Shown here piece by piece: positions 33,646-41,713 of a stretch of 64,000 nucleotides of DNA. A program made the translations under genes and the position numbers. The first letter of the stretch is position 1. Each line of letters starts with the position of its first letter. The notes beneath the pieces were generated by a model. The model did no database searches. It saw only the letters and a list, made by a program, of their open reading frames with translations, and had not been told where the DNA came from. This DNA comes from an uncultured Clostridium sp. Lineage in GTDB: Bacteria; Bacillota; Clostridia; Lachnospirales; Lachnospiraceae. The stretch spans positions 49,040-113,039 of the forward strand of contig CABVBU010000006.1 of NCBI GenBank assembly GCA_902496665.1. The letters are read 5' to 3'.

Positions 33646-34047
33646 TTACCAAACAAATGCAAGAACTTCGCCGCCGACACCAAGCTGTCTAGCCTGCTTG
33701 TCAGTGATGATGCCCTGGTTTGTGGATACGATAGCGATACCAAGTCCGCCAAGTACCTTCGGCATATCTTCCTTGCCAGCGTATACACGTAAGCCCGGCT
33801 TGGAGATCTTCTTGATTCCGGAGATGATCTTCTCGTTCTTGTCAGCGCCATACTTTAAGGAGATGCGGATTGTCTGGAATGCACCGTCCTCAACGATGTC
33901 ATATTTCTTGATGTAACCTTCTCTTACAAGGATATCAGCGATAGCTAATTTCATCTTGGAAGCCGGAACATCTACTGTATCGTGTTTAGCAGTGTTTGCA
34001 TTACGAATTCTTGTAAGCATATCTGCAATCGGATCGCTCATTGTCAT
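33646..34047 (-). CDS. rpsH: 30S ribosomal protein uS8
   Basis: Core 16S-binding protein of 133 residues: MSDPIADMLTRIRNAN at the start and LGGLGIAIVSTNQGIITDKQARQLGVGGEVLAFVW at the end. In E. coli S8 represses spc mRNA translation. Here the 252 bases before the gene are a candidate place for such control. Confidence 0.96.
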   Translation of the reverse strand: MTMSDPIADMLTRIRNANTAKHDTVDVPASKMKLAIADILVREGYIKKYDIVEDGAFQTIRISLKYGADKNEKIISGIKKISKPGLRVYAGKEDMPKVLGGLGIAIVSTNQGIITDKQARQLGVGGEVLAFVW

Positions 34048-34299
34048 GATTATATTTCCTCCTAATGGATTGTTGGTTTGTCACTGTGGTTCGCGAATCA
34101 TTCGCGCTGCACAGGAGTGTTGTTCGGCCTGGGGAAAACAAGTTTTCCTTATAGGCGTTGTTACGATGTATAGGGAAGTTCTTTTCCCTGTGGTCGAAGA
34201 ACGGGACCAGTCAGCCTATTCAAGCGCTTCTCTGCACGGTCAGGCGGGGGAACTCGATGTTCCCACCTGACTTCTGACGCTTTTCTAAGCAGCTAAATC
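34048..34299 (-). other. Unusually long structured spacer between rpsZ and rpsH
   Basis: A 252-base spacer within an otherwise tight operon. A strong hairpin is formed by TCAGG-GGGAAC (34240-34253) and GTTCCC-CCTGA (34259-34270), and GCGAATCATTCGC gives a smaller one near 34093-34106. No open frame with a ribosome-binding site was seen. It may be a processing site or a protein-binding leader. Confidence 0.4.
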
Positions 34300-34485
34300 C
34301 TACCAGCTTGCCTTCTTTACGCCCGGGATCTCGCCCTTGTAAGCGAGCTCACGGAAGCAGATACGGCAAATGCCATATTTTCTCAGATATGCATGTGGAC
34401 GACCACAGATTCTGCAGCGGTTGTATTCTCTTGTGGAGAACTTTGCCGGACGCTGCTGTTTAATCTTCATTGAAGTTTTAGCCAT
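34300..34485 (-). CDS. rpsZ: 30S ribosomal protein uS14, zinc-binding type Z
   Basis: Sixty-one residues with two CxxC pairs (CRICGRPHAYLRKYGICRIC), the zinc-bound form of S14. Ends FRELAYKGEIPGVKKASW. Follows rplE in the conserved order. Confidence 0.96.
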   Translation of the reverse strand: MAKTSMKIKQQRPAKFSTREYNRCRICGRPHAYLRKYGICRICFRELAYKGEIPGVKKASW

Positions 34486-34501
34486 GGATAAATCCTCCTA
34501 A

Positions 34502-35041
34502 TTACTTTGCAAACGGCATGTTGAATAATGTTAACAGTTCACGAGCTTCCTCGTCAGTCTTAGCGGTTGTAACGAAGATGATATCCATACCTCTAACCTT
34601 GTCAACTTTATCATATTCAATTTCCGGGAAAATTAACTGTTCCTTGATGCCGAGTGCGTAGTTACCTCTGCCGTCGAATGCGTTAGCGTTAACGCCGCGG
34701 AAGTCACGTACACGCGGAAGAGCGAGGTTGATCAGACGATCAGCGAACTCATACATCTTCTCGCCGCGAAGGGTAACTTTGCATCCAATAGCCATGCCCT
34801 CTCTGAGTTTGAAGTTTGCGACAGACTTCTTAGCCTTTGTAAGAACTGCCTTCTGACCTGTGATGATCTCAAGGTCACGAACTGCAGAGTCAAGGACTTT
34901 CGCGTTGTCTTTTGCTTCGCCTACGCCCATGTTGATAACGATCTTGTCGAGCTTCGGCACTTCCATGATATTCTTATAACCAAATTTCTTGATCATTGCT
35001 TCAACGATCTCGTTCTGGTACATTTCTTTTAATCTAGCCAA
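34502..35041 (-). CDS. rplE: 50S ribosomal protein uL5
   Basis: 5S rRNA-associated protein of 179 residues, with MARLKEMYQNEIVEAMIKKFGYKN at the start and the diagnostic KAKKSVANFKLREGMAIGCKVTLRG in the middle. Contacts the P-site tRNA. Confidence 0.97.
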   Translation of the reverse strand: MARLKEMYQNEIVEAMIKKFGYKNIMEVPKLDKIVINMGVGEAKDNAKVLDSAVRDLEIITGQKAVLTKAKKSVANFKLREGMAIGCKVTLRGEKMYEFADRLINLALPRVRDFRGVNANAFDGRGNYALGIKEQLIFPEIEYDKVDKVRGMDIIFVTTAKTDEEARELLTLFNMPFAK

Positions 35042-35064
35042 CTTGTGTTTCCTCCTCTCTGCTA

Positions 35065-35370
35065 TTAGTCAATTACTTTACCGGTTGCCTTAGCAACGCG
35101 GACTTTCTTACCGTCTTTAACTTCGAAGCCAACTCTTGTAGCTTTTCCGTCAACGAACAGCATTACGTTGGAGATGTCGATCGGAGCTTCCTGATGAACA
35201 ATTCCGCCGTTCTGGTTTGTCTGGCTCGGTTTGGTATGCTTTGTTACCATGTTGCAGCCTTCAACGACAACTTCGTTCTTCTTGGTGTCTACGCTCAGAA
35301 CTTTACCAGTTTTATCTTTATCTTTACCTGCGATGATCTTTACCATATCATCTTTTTTGATTTTATGCAT
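35065..35370 (-). CDS. rplX: 50S ribosomal protein uL24
   Basis: Assembly-initiator protein of 101 residues with the KOW motif KKDDMVKIIAGKDKDKTGKV and GGIVHQEAPIDISNVML. Lies between rplN and rplE. Confidence 0.96.
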   Translation of the reverse strand: MHKIKKDDMVKIIAGKDKDKTGKVLSVDTKKNEVVVEGCNMVTKHTKPSQTNQNGGIVHQEAPIDISNVMLFVDGKATRVGFEVKDGKKVRVAKATGKVID

Positions 35371-35384
35371 TACCTGGCACCTCC

Positions 35385-35753
35385 TTATAATACTTCCGGA
35401 GCCAGAGATACGATCTTCATGAACTGTTTCTCACGAAGCTCTCTTGCAACCGGCCCAAAAATACGGGTTCCTCTTGGAGTCTTGTCATCTTTGATGATAA
35501 CTGCTGCGTTCTCATCAAATTTAATATAAGAACCGTCTTTACGACGTGCGCCTTTTACAGAACGAACTACAACGGCTTTGACTACATCGCCCTTCTTTAC
35601 AACGCCGCCTGGTGTTGCTTCTTTAACGGAGGCTACGATTACATCACCGATGTTAGCATATCTTCTTGTAGAACCGCCCATAACGCGGATACAAAGCAGT
35701 TCTCTTGCACCTGTGTTATCGGCAACCTTTAATCTGGATTCCTGCTGAATCAT
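35385..35753 (-). CDS. rplN: 50S ribosomal protein uL14
   Basis: Highly conserved 122-residue protein: MIQQESRLKVADNTGARELLCIRVMGG and FGPVARELREKQFMKIVSLAPEVL. First gene of the classical spc block. Confidence 0.97.
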   Translation of the reverse strand: MIQQESRLKVADNTGARELLCIRVMGGSTRRYANIGDVIVASVKEATPGGVVKKGDVVKAVVVRSVKGARRKDGSYIKFDENAAVIIKDDKTPRGTRIFGPVARELREKQFMKIVSLAPEVL

Positions 35754-35778
35754 GCCTGATACTCCTTCCTCGAATCAA

Positions 35779-36033
35779 TTATCTTGCTTTCTCGACGATT
35801 TCAACAAGTCTCCATCTCTTATCCTTGGATAACGGTCTTGTCTCCATCACTTTAACTGTATCGCCGATATTGCACTCATTCTTCTCATCATGAGCTTTTA
35901 ACTTATATGTCTTCTTAACGATCTTTCCGATTAACGGATGTTTTACGTGGTTCTCGATAGCAACGACGATTGTCTTGTCCATCTTGTTGCTAACTACCTT
36001 ACCAGTACGTGTTTTTCTAAGATTTCTTTCCAC
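35779..36033 (-). CDS. rpsQ: 30S ribosomal protein uS17
   Basis: Primary 16S-binding OB-fold protein of 84 residues: RNLRKTRTGKVVSNKMDKTIVVAIE, then ETRPLSKDKRWRLVEIVEKA. Usual position after rpmC; the gap of 107 bases before it has no recognised element. Confidence 0.96.
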   Translation of the reverse strand: MERNLRKTRTGKVVSNKMDKTIVVAIENHVKHPLIGKIVKKTYKLKAHDEKNECNIGDTVKVMETRPLSKDKRWRLVEIVEKAR

Positions 36034-36140
36034 GACGGATAATCTCCTTTCAAAATCGATTTGTTACACGCATCGGCGTGTGTCATACTGACAACTAATC
36101 AACCCGCAAGTATGCCTTGGGGTTCTTCACCGATACGGGA

Positions 36141-36350
36141 TTAGTTAGCAACTCTTGCCTTCTCTGTGATAACAGTCTGAATTCTTGCGATGTTCTTGCG
36201 AACCTCTTTGATTCTGCTTGTGTTATCTAACTGGTTGGTTGCGTTCTGGAATCTCAGGTTGAAGAGCTCCTTCTTTGCTGCAACTAATTCTTCATTTAAC
36301 TCTGCAGCGGTTTTCGCTTTTAATTCTTCTACATACTTATTAGTTTTCAC
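36141..36350 (-). CDS. rpmC: 50S ribosomal protein uL29
   Basis: Sixty-nine-residue protein at the tunnel exit, where trigger factor and SRP dock: KTNKYVEELKAKTAAELNEEL and RIKEVRKNIARIQTVI. Two in-frame GTG codons could start it (36359 and 36350). The second is chosen because AAGGCGGTG lies at the proper distance and relatives start MKTNK. It overlaps the rplP stop by 11 bases. Confidence 0.93.
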   Translation of the reverse strand: MKTNKYVEELKAKTAAELNEELVAAKKELFNLRFQNATNQLDNTSRIKEVRKNIARIQTVITEKARVAN

Positions 36351-36777
36351 TGTTATCACCGCCTTCTAAATCTGCCTTGGAAGCAATTTTACACTTACAC
36401 GGGAGTTTGTGCATAGCAAGACGAAGAGCTTCCTTTGCTGTTTCCTCCGGAACGCCAGCGATTTCGAACATAACACGGCCCGGTTTAACTACTGCTACCC
36501 AGTACTCAAGAGCGCCCTTACCGGAACCCATACGAGTCTCAGCCGGTTTAGCTGTTACCGGTTTGTCCGGGAAGATCTTGATCCAAACTTTACCACCACG
36601 TTTGATGTAACGAGTCATGGCAACACGGGCTGCCTCGATCTGATTAGATTTGATCCAGCACGGCTCAAGGGCAACAAGGCCATATTCACCGTTGGAGATT
36701 GTATTTCCTCTTAAAGCTTTACCGGCCATAGTTCCACGGAACTGTTTGCGGCGCTTTACTCTTTTCGGCATTAACAT
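36340..36777 (-). CDS. rplP: 50S ribosomal protein uL16
   Basis: Peptidyl-transferase-proximal protein of 145 residues: MLMPKRVKRRKQFRGTMAGKA at the start and KGALEYWVAVVKPGRVMFEIAGVPEETAKEAL. Its ATG overlaps the rpsC stop (TAATG), which couples translation. Confidence 0.97.
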   Translation of the reverse strand: MLMPKRVKRRKQFRGTMAGKALRGNTISNGEYGLVALEPCWIKSNQIEAARVAMTRYIKRGGKVWIKIFPDKPVTAKPAETRMGSGKGALEYWVAVVKPGRVMFEIAGVPEETAKEALRLAMHKLPCKCKIASKADLEGGDNSEN

Positions 36778-37433
36778 TATTTATCGCTCCCTTCCTTATT
36801 TCCCTTAGTCGGAAGAACCTCGCCTTTGTAGATCCAAACTTTAACGCCAAGCTTGCCGTAAGTTGTATCTGCCTCTGCGAAACCATAGTCAATATCTGCT
36901 CTTAATGTCTGAAGCGGGATTGTACCCTCGCTGTAAAACTCTGTACGTGCGATATCAGCACCGCCAAGACGTCCGCCAACAGCTGTCTTGATACCAAGAA
37001 CGCCAGCCTTCATGGATCTGGACATTGTGGACTTCATAGCACGACGGAAGGAAACACGGTTCTCAAGCTGCTGAGCGATGGACTCTGCAACAAGCTGAGC
37101 TTCACGGTCCGGTCTCTTAACTTCCTTGATGTCTACAAATACCTTCTTAGCAGTCATCTTCTGAACTTCAGCTTTGACCTTCTCGATCTCAGATCCGCCC
37201 TTACCGATAACTACGCCCGGTTTTGCTGTGAAAACGATAATTTTAACTCTATCAGATGCGCGCTCGATCTCGATCTTGGAAACGCCAGCGCTGTATAATC
37301 TCTTCTTCAGGTAAGTTCTGATTTTGTGATCCTCGATGAGGTTGTCAGCGAAATCAGCTTCAGCGTACCATCTGGAATCCCAGTCTTTGATAACGCCGAC
37401 TCTCATGCCGTGTGGATTAACTTTCTGTCCCAT
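36777..37433 (-). CDS. rpsC: 30S ribosomal protein uS3
   Basis: mRNA-entry protein of 218 residues: MGQKVNPHGMRVGVIKDWDSRWYA, a KH-type domain with VVIGKGGSEIEKVKAEVQ, and the C-terminal GRLGGADIARTEFYSEGTIPLQTLRADIDYG. Confidence 0.97.
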   Translation of the reverse strand: MGQKVNPHGMRVGVIKDWDSRWYAEADFADNLIEDHKIRTYLKKRLYSAGVSKIEIERASDRVKIIVFTAKPGVVIGKGGSEIEKVKAEVQKMTAKKVFVDIKEVKRPDREAQLVAESIAQQLENRVSFRRAMKSTMSRSMKAGVLGIKTAVGGRLGGADIARTEFYSEGTIPLQTLRADIDYGFAEADTTYGKLGVKVWIYKGEVLPTKGNKEGSDK

Positions 37434-37445
37434 AACTGCCTCCTA

Positions 37446-37832
37446 TTATTTCTCGTTCAGCACGATGGTGATGTGGCTCATTCTCTTTTCGATTCTGTAA
37501 GCTCTACCCTGTGCTCTCGGTTTTACTCTCTTCATAATCGGTCCCTGAGATGCGTAGCACTCCTCCACATACAGGTTCTCTGCATTCATGCCGTTGTTGT
37601 TCTCAGCGTTTGCGATTGCAGATTTTAATAATTTCTCGATTAAGCTGGAAGCATATCTAGGATTGTAAGTTACAATACCAAGTGCTGTCTGAACATCTTT
37701 GCCTCTGATGGCATCTAATACGAAACAAGCCTTCTGAACGGATACTCTTGCGTAAGACAGCTTTGCAGACGGTCTTGTATCCTTCTGGGCATTTCTCTCT
37801 CTCTTAATCTGACTTCTATGTCCCTTAGCCAT
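37446..37832 (-). CDS. rplV: 50S ribosomal protein uL22
   Basis: Tunnel-constriction protein of 128 residues; SYARVSVQKACFVLDAIRGKDV and VKPRAQGRAYRIEKRMSHITIVL (the hairpin reaching the tunnel) are clear. Confidence 0.96.
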   Translation of the reverse strand: MAKGHRSQIKRERNAQKDTRPSAKLSYARVSVQKACFVLDAIRGKDVQTALGIVTYNPRYASSLIEKLLKSAIANAENNNGMNAENLYVEECYASQGPIMKRVKPRAQGRAYRIEKRMSHITIVLNEK

Positions 37833-37861
37833 TACTGGAACCTCCTTTCAAAGCGTATCTA

Positions 37862-38143
37862 TTATTTACGTCCGGACTTTTTCTCGTCTTTGCCGTGGCC
37901 TCTGTAAGTTCTTGTAGCAACGAACTCACCAAGTTTGTGACCAACCATATCCTCTGTTACGTATACCGGTACATGCTTTCTGCCGTCATGTACTGCGATT
38001 GTATGACCAACCATCTGCGGGAAGATTGTAGAACGGCGGGACCAGGTCTTGATAACCTGTTTCTGTCCTGCCTCGTTCATAGCGTCTACCTTCTTCAGTA
38101 AGCTAGCGTCTGCAAATGGTCCTTTTTTAAGTGAACGAGCCAT
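37862..38143 (-). CDS. rpsS: 30S ribosomal protein uS19
   Basis: Head protein of 93 residues: MARSLKKGPFADASLLKKV, TWSRRSTIFPQMVGHTIAVHDGRKHVPVY and GEFVATRTYRGH. Normal order rplB-rpsS-rplV. Confidence 0.97.
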   Translation of the reverse strand: MARSLKKGPFADASLLKKVDAMNEAGQKQVIKTWSRRSTIFPQMVGHTIAVHDGRKHVPVYVTEDMVGHKLGEFVATRTYRGHGKDEKKSGRK

Positions 38144-38161
38144 CGTTTTACCTCCTATCGA

Positions 38162-39007
38162 TTATGAAATCGCCTTACCATTTCTTCTTCTTACGATTAA
38201 CTTGTTAGACTGTTTGTTTTTCTTTCTAGTCTTAAGACCAAGAGCAGGCTTGCCCCACGGTGTGCACGGACCCGGACGGCCGATACCAGTCTTACCTTCA
38301 CCACCACCATGCGGATGGTCATTCGGGTTCATAACGGAACCACGGACTGTCGGGCGGATACCCATGTGACGTTTTCTACCTGCTTTACCAATCTTAACAA
38401 GGTTGTGGTCGCCGTTGCCTACAACACCGATTGTTGCGCGGCACTCGATCGGAACCATTCTCATCTCGCCGGACGGTAAACGAAGTGTAGCGTACTTTCC
38501 TTCTTTAGCCATTAACTGTGCAGCGTTTCCTGCGGAACGAACCATCTGGCCGCCCTTGCCCGGGAAAAGCTCAATATTGTGAACCTGTGCACCAACCGGA
38601 ATTAAGGATAACGGTAAGCAGTTGCCGACCTTAGCCTCTGCGTGCTCGCCGCTCATAACCTTCATGCCGTTTGTGAGGCCCTGCGGTGCAAGGATGTAAG
38701 ACTTCTCACCATCTGCGTAGCAGATTAATGCGATATTAGCACTTCTGTTCGGATCGTACTCGATACCGATTACAGTTGCCTGAATTCCATCTTTGGAATT
38801 TCTCTTGAAGTCAACGATTCTGTATTTCTGTCTATTTCCACCGCCCTGATGTCTAACGGTGATCTTACCCTGGTTGTTACGACCAGCGTTCTTCTTTAAA
38901 GAAACTACTAAGGACTTCTCCGGAGTTGTCTTTGTGATCTCGGAGAAATCAGAACCTGTCATATTTCTTCTGGAAGGTGTATATGGGTTATAGGTTTTGA
39001 TTCCCAT
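38162..39007 (-). CDS. rplB: 50S ribosomal protein uL2
   Basis: Core protein for subunit joining and peptidyl transfer, 281 residues: GIKTYNPYTPSRRNMTGSDF, GRNNQGKITVRHQGGGNRQKYR and the highly conserved C-terminal VRGSVMNPNDHPHGGGEGKTGIGRPGP with the functional His. Confidence 0.97.
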   Translation of the reverse strand: MGIKTYNPYTPSRRNMTGSDFSEITKTTPEKSLVVSLKKNAGRNNQGKITVRHQGGGNRQKYRIVDFKRNSKDGIQATVIGIEYDPNRSANIALICYADGEKSYILAPQGLTNGMKVMSGEHAEAKVGNCLPLSLIPVGAQVHNIELFPGKGGQMVRSAGNAAQLMAKEGKYATLRLPSGEMRMVPIECRATIGVVGNGDHNLVKIGKAGRKRHMGIRPTVRGSVMNPNDHPHGGGEGKTGIGRPGPCTPWGKPALGLKTRKKNKQSNKLIVRRRNGKAIS

Positions 39008-39082
39008 TTCTGACTCCTTTCAACGCCTTCTGGCGTTTCTATTTTTCGTATCGCGGCTTTGGTTGCCGCATAGTTTCAAAAA

Positions 39083-39382
39083 TTACAGACCCTGGAAGAT
39101 CTCGATGTCTTTGCTGTCTGCTGTGAGCTTAACGATTGCTTTCTTGGTCTTAGCAGTCTTACCAACTACCATACCACGTCTGCGGTTCTTACCGTCAGCG
39201 TTCATTGTGTTTACGCTCTCGACCTTTGTGCCCGGGAACATCTTCTCAACAGCTTCTTTGATCATGGTCTTGTTTGCTTCCGGATGTACGAGGAATGTGT
39301 ACTTTTTCTCGCTCATAGCGTTCATGCTCTTCTCAGTTACAACCGGTTTGAGGATTACGTCGTAGTACTGTACGTTTGCCAT
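39083..39382 (-). CDS. rplW: 50S ribosomal protein uL23
   Basis: Exit-tunnel protein of 99 residues: YDVILKPVVTEKSMNAMSEKKYTFLVHPEANKTMIKEAVEKMF. Its start overlaps the rplD stop by one base. Confidence 0.96.
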   Translation of the reverse strand: MANVQYYDVILKPVVTEKSMNAMSEKKYTFLVHPEANKTMIKEAVEKMFPGTKVESVNTMNADGKNRRRGMVVGKTAKTKKAIVKLTADSKDIEIFQGL

Positions 39383-40002
39383 TATGCGTATACCTCCTCG
39401 ATAGATGCTACAGCAGCCTTAGTAGCTACTACAGTGTTGTATTTCAGAATGTCGAATACATTGATTGTGTTAACAAGGGAAGTTTTAACTTCCGGAATGT
39501 TTCTTGCGGAAAGAACTGTGTTCTGATCGTTGTCAGCAAGAACTACGAGAGCCTTGGAAACTTTGAGGTTGTTCATAACAGCCTTGAAGTTCTTTGTCTT
39601 AACTTCGTCGAACTTTAACTCATCAACAACTACGAACTTGTTCTCGTTTACTCTGCTTGTAAGAGCGGACTTGAGAGCAGCTCTCTTTTCTTTCTTATTA
39701 AGAGTGATTGTGTAATCTCTCGGAGTCGGAGCGAATACAATTCCGCCGCCTGTCCACTGCGGAGATCTTGTGGAACCCTGTCTAGCGTGACCTGTTCCTT
39801 TCTGTCTCCACGGCTTTCTGCCGCCACCGGAAACCTCAGAACGTGTTTTTGCTTTCTGTGTTCCCTGACGTTTATTTGCAAGCTGTGCAACAACAGCCAT
39901 GTGTACGAGATGCTCGTTCACTTCAACGCCGAATACAGCGTCGTTCAGCTCGATTGTGCCAACTTCTTTACCTTCCATATTGTATACGGATACGTTTGCC
40001 AT
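39382..40002 (-). CDS. rplD: 50S ribosomal protein uL4
   Basis: Tunnel protein of 206 residues: RQGTQKAKTRSEVSGGGRKPWRQKGTGHARQGSTRSPQWTGGG is its conserved loop. In enterobacteria L4 also represses the S10 operon; no such leader has been shown for this lineage. Confidence 0.97.
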   Translation of the reverse strand: MANVSVYNMEGKEVGTIELNDAVFGVEVNEHLVHMAVVAQLANKRQGTQKAKTRSEVSGGGRKPWRQKGTGHARQGSTRSPQWTGGGIVFAPTPRDYTITLNKKEKRAALKSALTSRVNENKFVVVDELKFDEVKTKNFKAVMNNLKVSKALVVLADNDQNTVLSARNIPEVKTSLVNTINVFDILKYNTVVATKAAVASIEEVYA

Positions 40003-40029
40003 TTCTGTTTCCTCCTTTCCTGTAAAAGC

Positions 40030-40665
40030 TTATTTGCAAGCCTTTACTGTTTCCTTTAATGTTACTAAGGACTTCTTCGGTCCCGGTACAGCGCCCTTAA
40101 CAAGGATCAGGTTGTTTTCAACATCAACCTTGACAATCTCGAGGTTCTGAGTGGTAATCTTCTTGTTACCCATCTGACCCGGCATGCCTTTGCCCTTGAA
40201 TACGCGGCCCGGAGTTGTTGCGGAACCATTGGAACCCTGATGACGGTGGAATTTAGAACCATGAGCCATCGGTCCTCTGCTCTGTCCAAGTCTCTTAATA
40301 GCGCCCTGGAAACCTTTACCTTTGGAGATAGCAGTTGCATCTACCTTATCGCCAGCAGCGAAGATATCAGCCTTGATTTCGTCTTTTACGTTGTACTCTT
40401 CAGAATTCTCAAAACGGAACTCTCTAACGAATCTCTTGTAAGATACGCCAGCCTTGTCAAAGTGACCCTTTACCGGCTTGTTTACAAGTTTCTCTCTCTT
40501 ATCAACAAAGCCAACCTGTACAGCTTTGTATCCATCGTTCTCCTCTGTCTTAACCTGTGTCACTACGCACGGACCAGCCTGAAGAACTGTTACCGGAACA
40601 AGAACGCCTTCATCGTTGAAGATCTGAGTCATTCCGACTTTTGTAGCTAAAATCGCTTTCTTCAT
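40030..40665 (-). CDS. rplC: 50S ribosomal protein uL3
   Basis: Early-assembly protein of 211 residues: MKKAILATKVGMTQIFNDEGVLVPVTVL and RLGQSRGPMAHGSKFHRHQGSNGSATTPGRVFKGKGMPGQMGN. Separated from rpsJ by an unusual 224-base structured spacer. Confidence 0.97.
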   Translation of the reverse strand: MKKAILATKVGMTQIFNDEGVLVPVTVLQAGPCVVTQVKTEENDGYKAVQVGFVDKREKLVNKPVKGHFDKAGVSYKRFVREFRFENSEEYNVKDEIKADIFAAGDKVDATAISKGKGFQGAIKRLGQSRGPMAHGSKFHRHQGSNGSATTPGRVFKGKGMPGQMGNKKITTQNLEIVKVDVENNLILVKGAVPGPKKSLVTLKETVKACK

Positions 40666-40889
40666 TTTTTTACCTCCTGTTACTAATCTACAGCGGAACG
40701 CAAAACAGAATTTTCTGTGCGTTCATCCTAGAGCAGCCCAACATAGGTGGAACACTATGACATTACATTTTGTAATGATGTTGATTCCCTTTCAGGATGA
40801 GTAGTGTTGCTTTTATATCAGAACCATTCAGGATTTCTAATTTTAATGTTTGCTGCATGTTTCGCAGCGTGAAAAATAAATATCTTTAA
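40666..40889 (-). other. 224-bp structured spacer between rpsJ and rplC
   Basis: Two clear hairpins: GAACGCA-CAGAA type arms at 40696-40724 (outer GAACGCA / TGCGTTC, inner CAGAA / TTCTG) and CATTACA-TTT-TGTAATG at 40761-40777. The rest is AT-rich. In most bacteria rpsJ and rplC are separated by only a few dozen bases. Candidate regulatory or processing element; no open frame seen. Confidence 0.5.
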
Positions 40890-41207
40890 TTATTTATTTT
40901 TCATTTTGATGTCGATATAAACACCAGCCGGCATTTCCAGTCTGGACAGTGCATCTACTGTCTTCTGGCTCGGGCTTGCGATATCGATGAGTCTCTTATG
41001 AGTTCTCTGCTCGAACTGCTCTCTGGAATCTTTGTACTTGTGAACAGCTCTTAAGATTGTTACAACCTCTTTCTTTGTCGGCAGCGGAACCGGACCACTC
41101 ACCTGTGCTCCTGTTTTCTTTACTGTCTCGATGATCTTTCCAGCGGACTGGTCGATCAGCTGATGGTCGTAAGCCTTTAATGTGATTCTCATAACCTGAC
41201 TTGCCAT
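40890..41207 (-). CDS. rpsJ: 30S ribosomal protein uS10
   Basis: Small-subunit protein (also NusE in antitermination), 105 residues: RITLKAYDHQLIDQSAGKIIETVKKTGAQVSGPVPLPT and the C-terminal QFEQRTHKRLIDIASPSQKTVDALSRLEMPAGVYIDIKM. First gene of the S10 operon. Confidence 0.97.
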   Translation of the reverse strand: MASQVMRITLKAYDHQLIDQSAGKIIETVKKTGAQVSGPVPLPTKKEVVTILRAVHKYKDSREQFEQRTHKRLIDIASPSQKTVDALSRLEMPAGVYIDIKMKNK

Positions 41208-41442
41208 AAAAAAAGTCGCCTCCTTTTCGCACTTTTAATCGAAGTACGACAAGCGGTGACTGTACACGGTCTCGTGTGTATCATGCCGATTCACACGTTG
41301 TTACTGCCCCTTACCCTGAGCAGCTGTTAATTTGGTACAGTGACTTGTCGCCAGTTTCCTAACTTGACATTCGCTCCACGGAACACCTGCCATTCTCAGG
41401 CAGCAACCTCTCGCTTCAACGCTATCATGTCACAGCCAGATA
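41208..41442 (-). promoter_or_regulatory. Leader region of the S10 operon
   Basis: About 230 transcribed but untranslated bases lie between the promoter at 41443-41471 and rpsJ. Many short complementary words (for example CACACG/CGTGTG near 41270-41297, and CCTGCC / GGCAG near 41386-41402) suggest a folded leader. Ribosomal-protein leaders in Firmicutes often bind a product of the operon, but I cannot assign one. Confidence 0.45.
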
Positions 41443-41471
41443 AGAATAACACATCGAAATCGAAAAATCAA
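41443..41471 (-). promoter_or_regulatory. Sigma-A promoter of the S10 operon
   Basis: On the minus strand TTGATT (41466-41471), 17-base spacer, TATTCT (41443-41448). It is the only good candidate upstream of rpsJ, and its -35 and spacer resemble those of the rpmJ promoter. Confidence 0.65.
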
Positions 41472-41570
41472 GCTTTTTTTGCTTATTTTTCAAGGGTTTT
41501 TTCAATTTGTGGATAACCAGCAGAAGCATGTTCAAATCGAACTTTTCCATGCACAGATTGAAACAAGGAA

Positions 41571-41625
41571 GAGGAAAAAGTCCGCATCAGATCCATTCTC
41601 ATGTGGCTTTTTCCTCTTTTTCCTT
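41571..41625. terminator. Terminator after ctpA
   Basis: GAGGAAAAAG (41571-41580) and CTTTTTCCTC (41607-41616); the minus strand continues TTCCTTGTTT and the plus strand TTTTTCC. The remainder of the 41208-41713 gap is the S10 promoter and leader. Confidence 0.65.
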
Positions 41626-41713
41626 CAGGGAGTATCCTGTTTCTTCTATATATAATATAGTAGATATTCAATTTTCCCTGTTATCAGTTCACCCAGAATC
41701 TGTTGCGCAGGAC

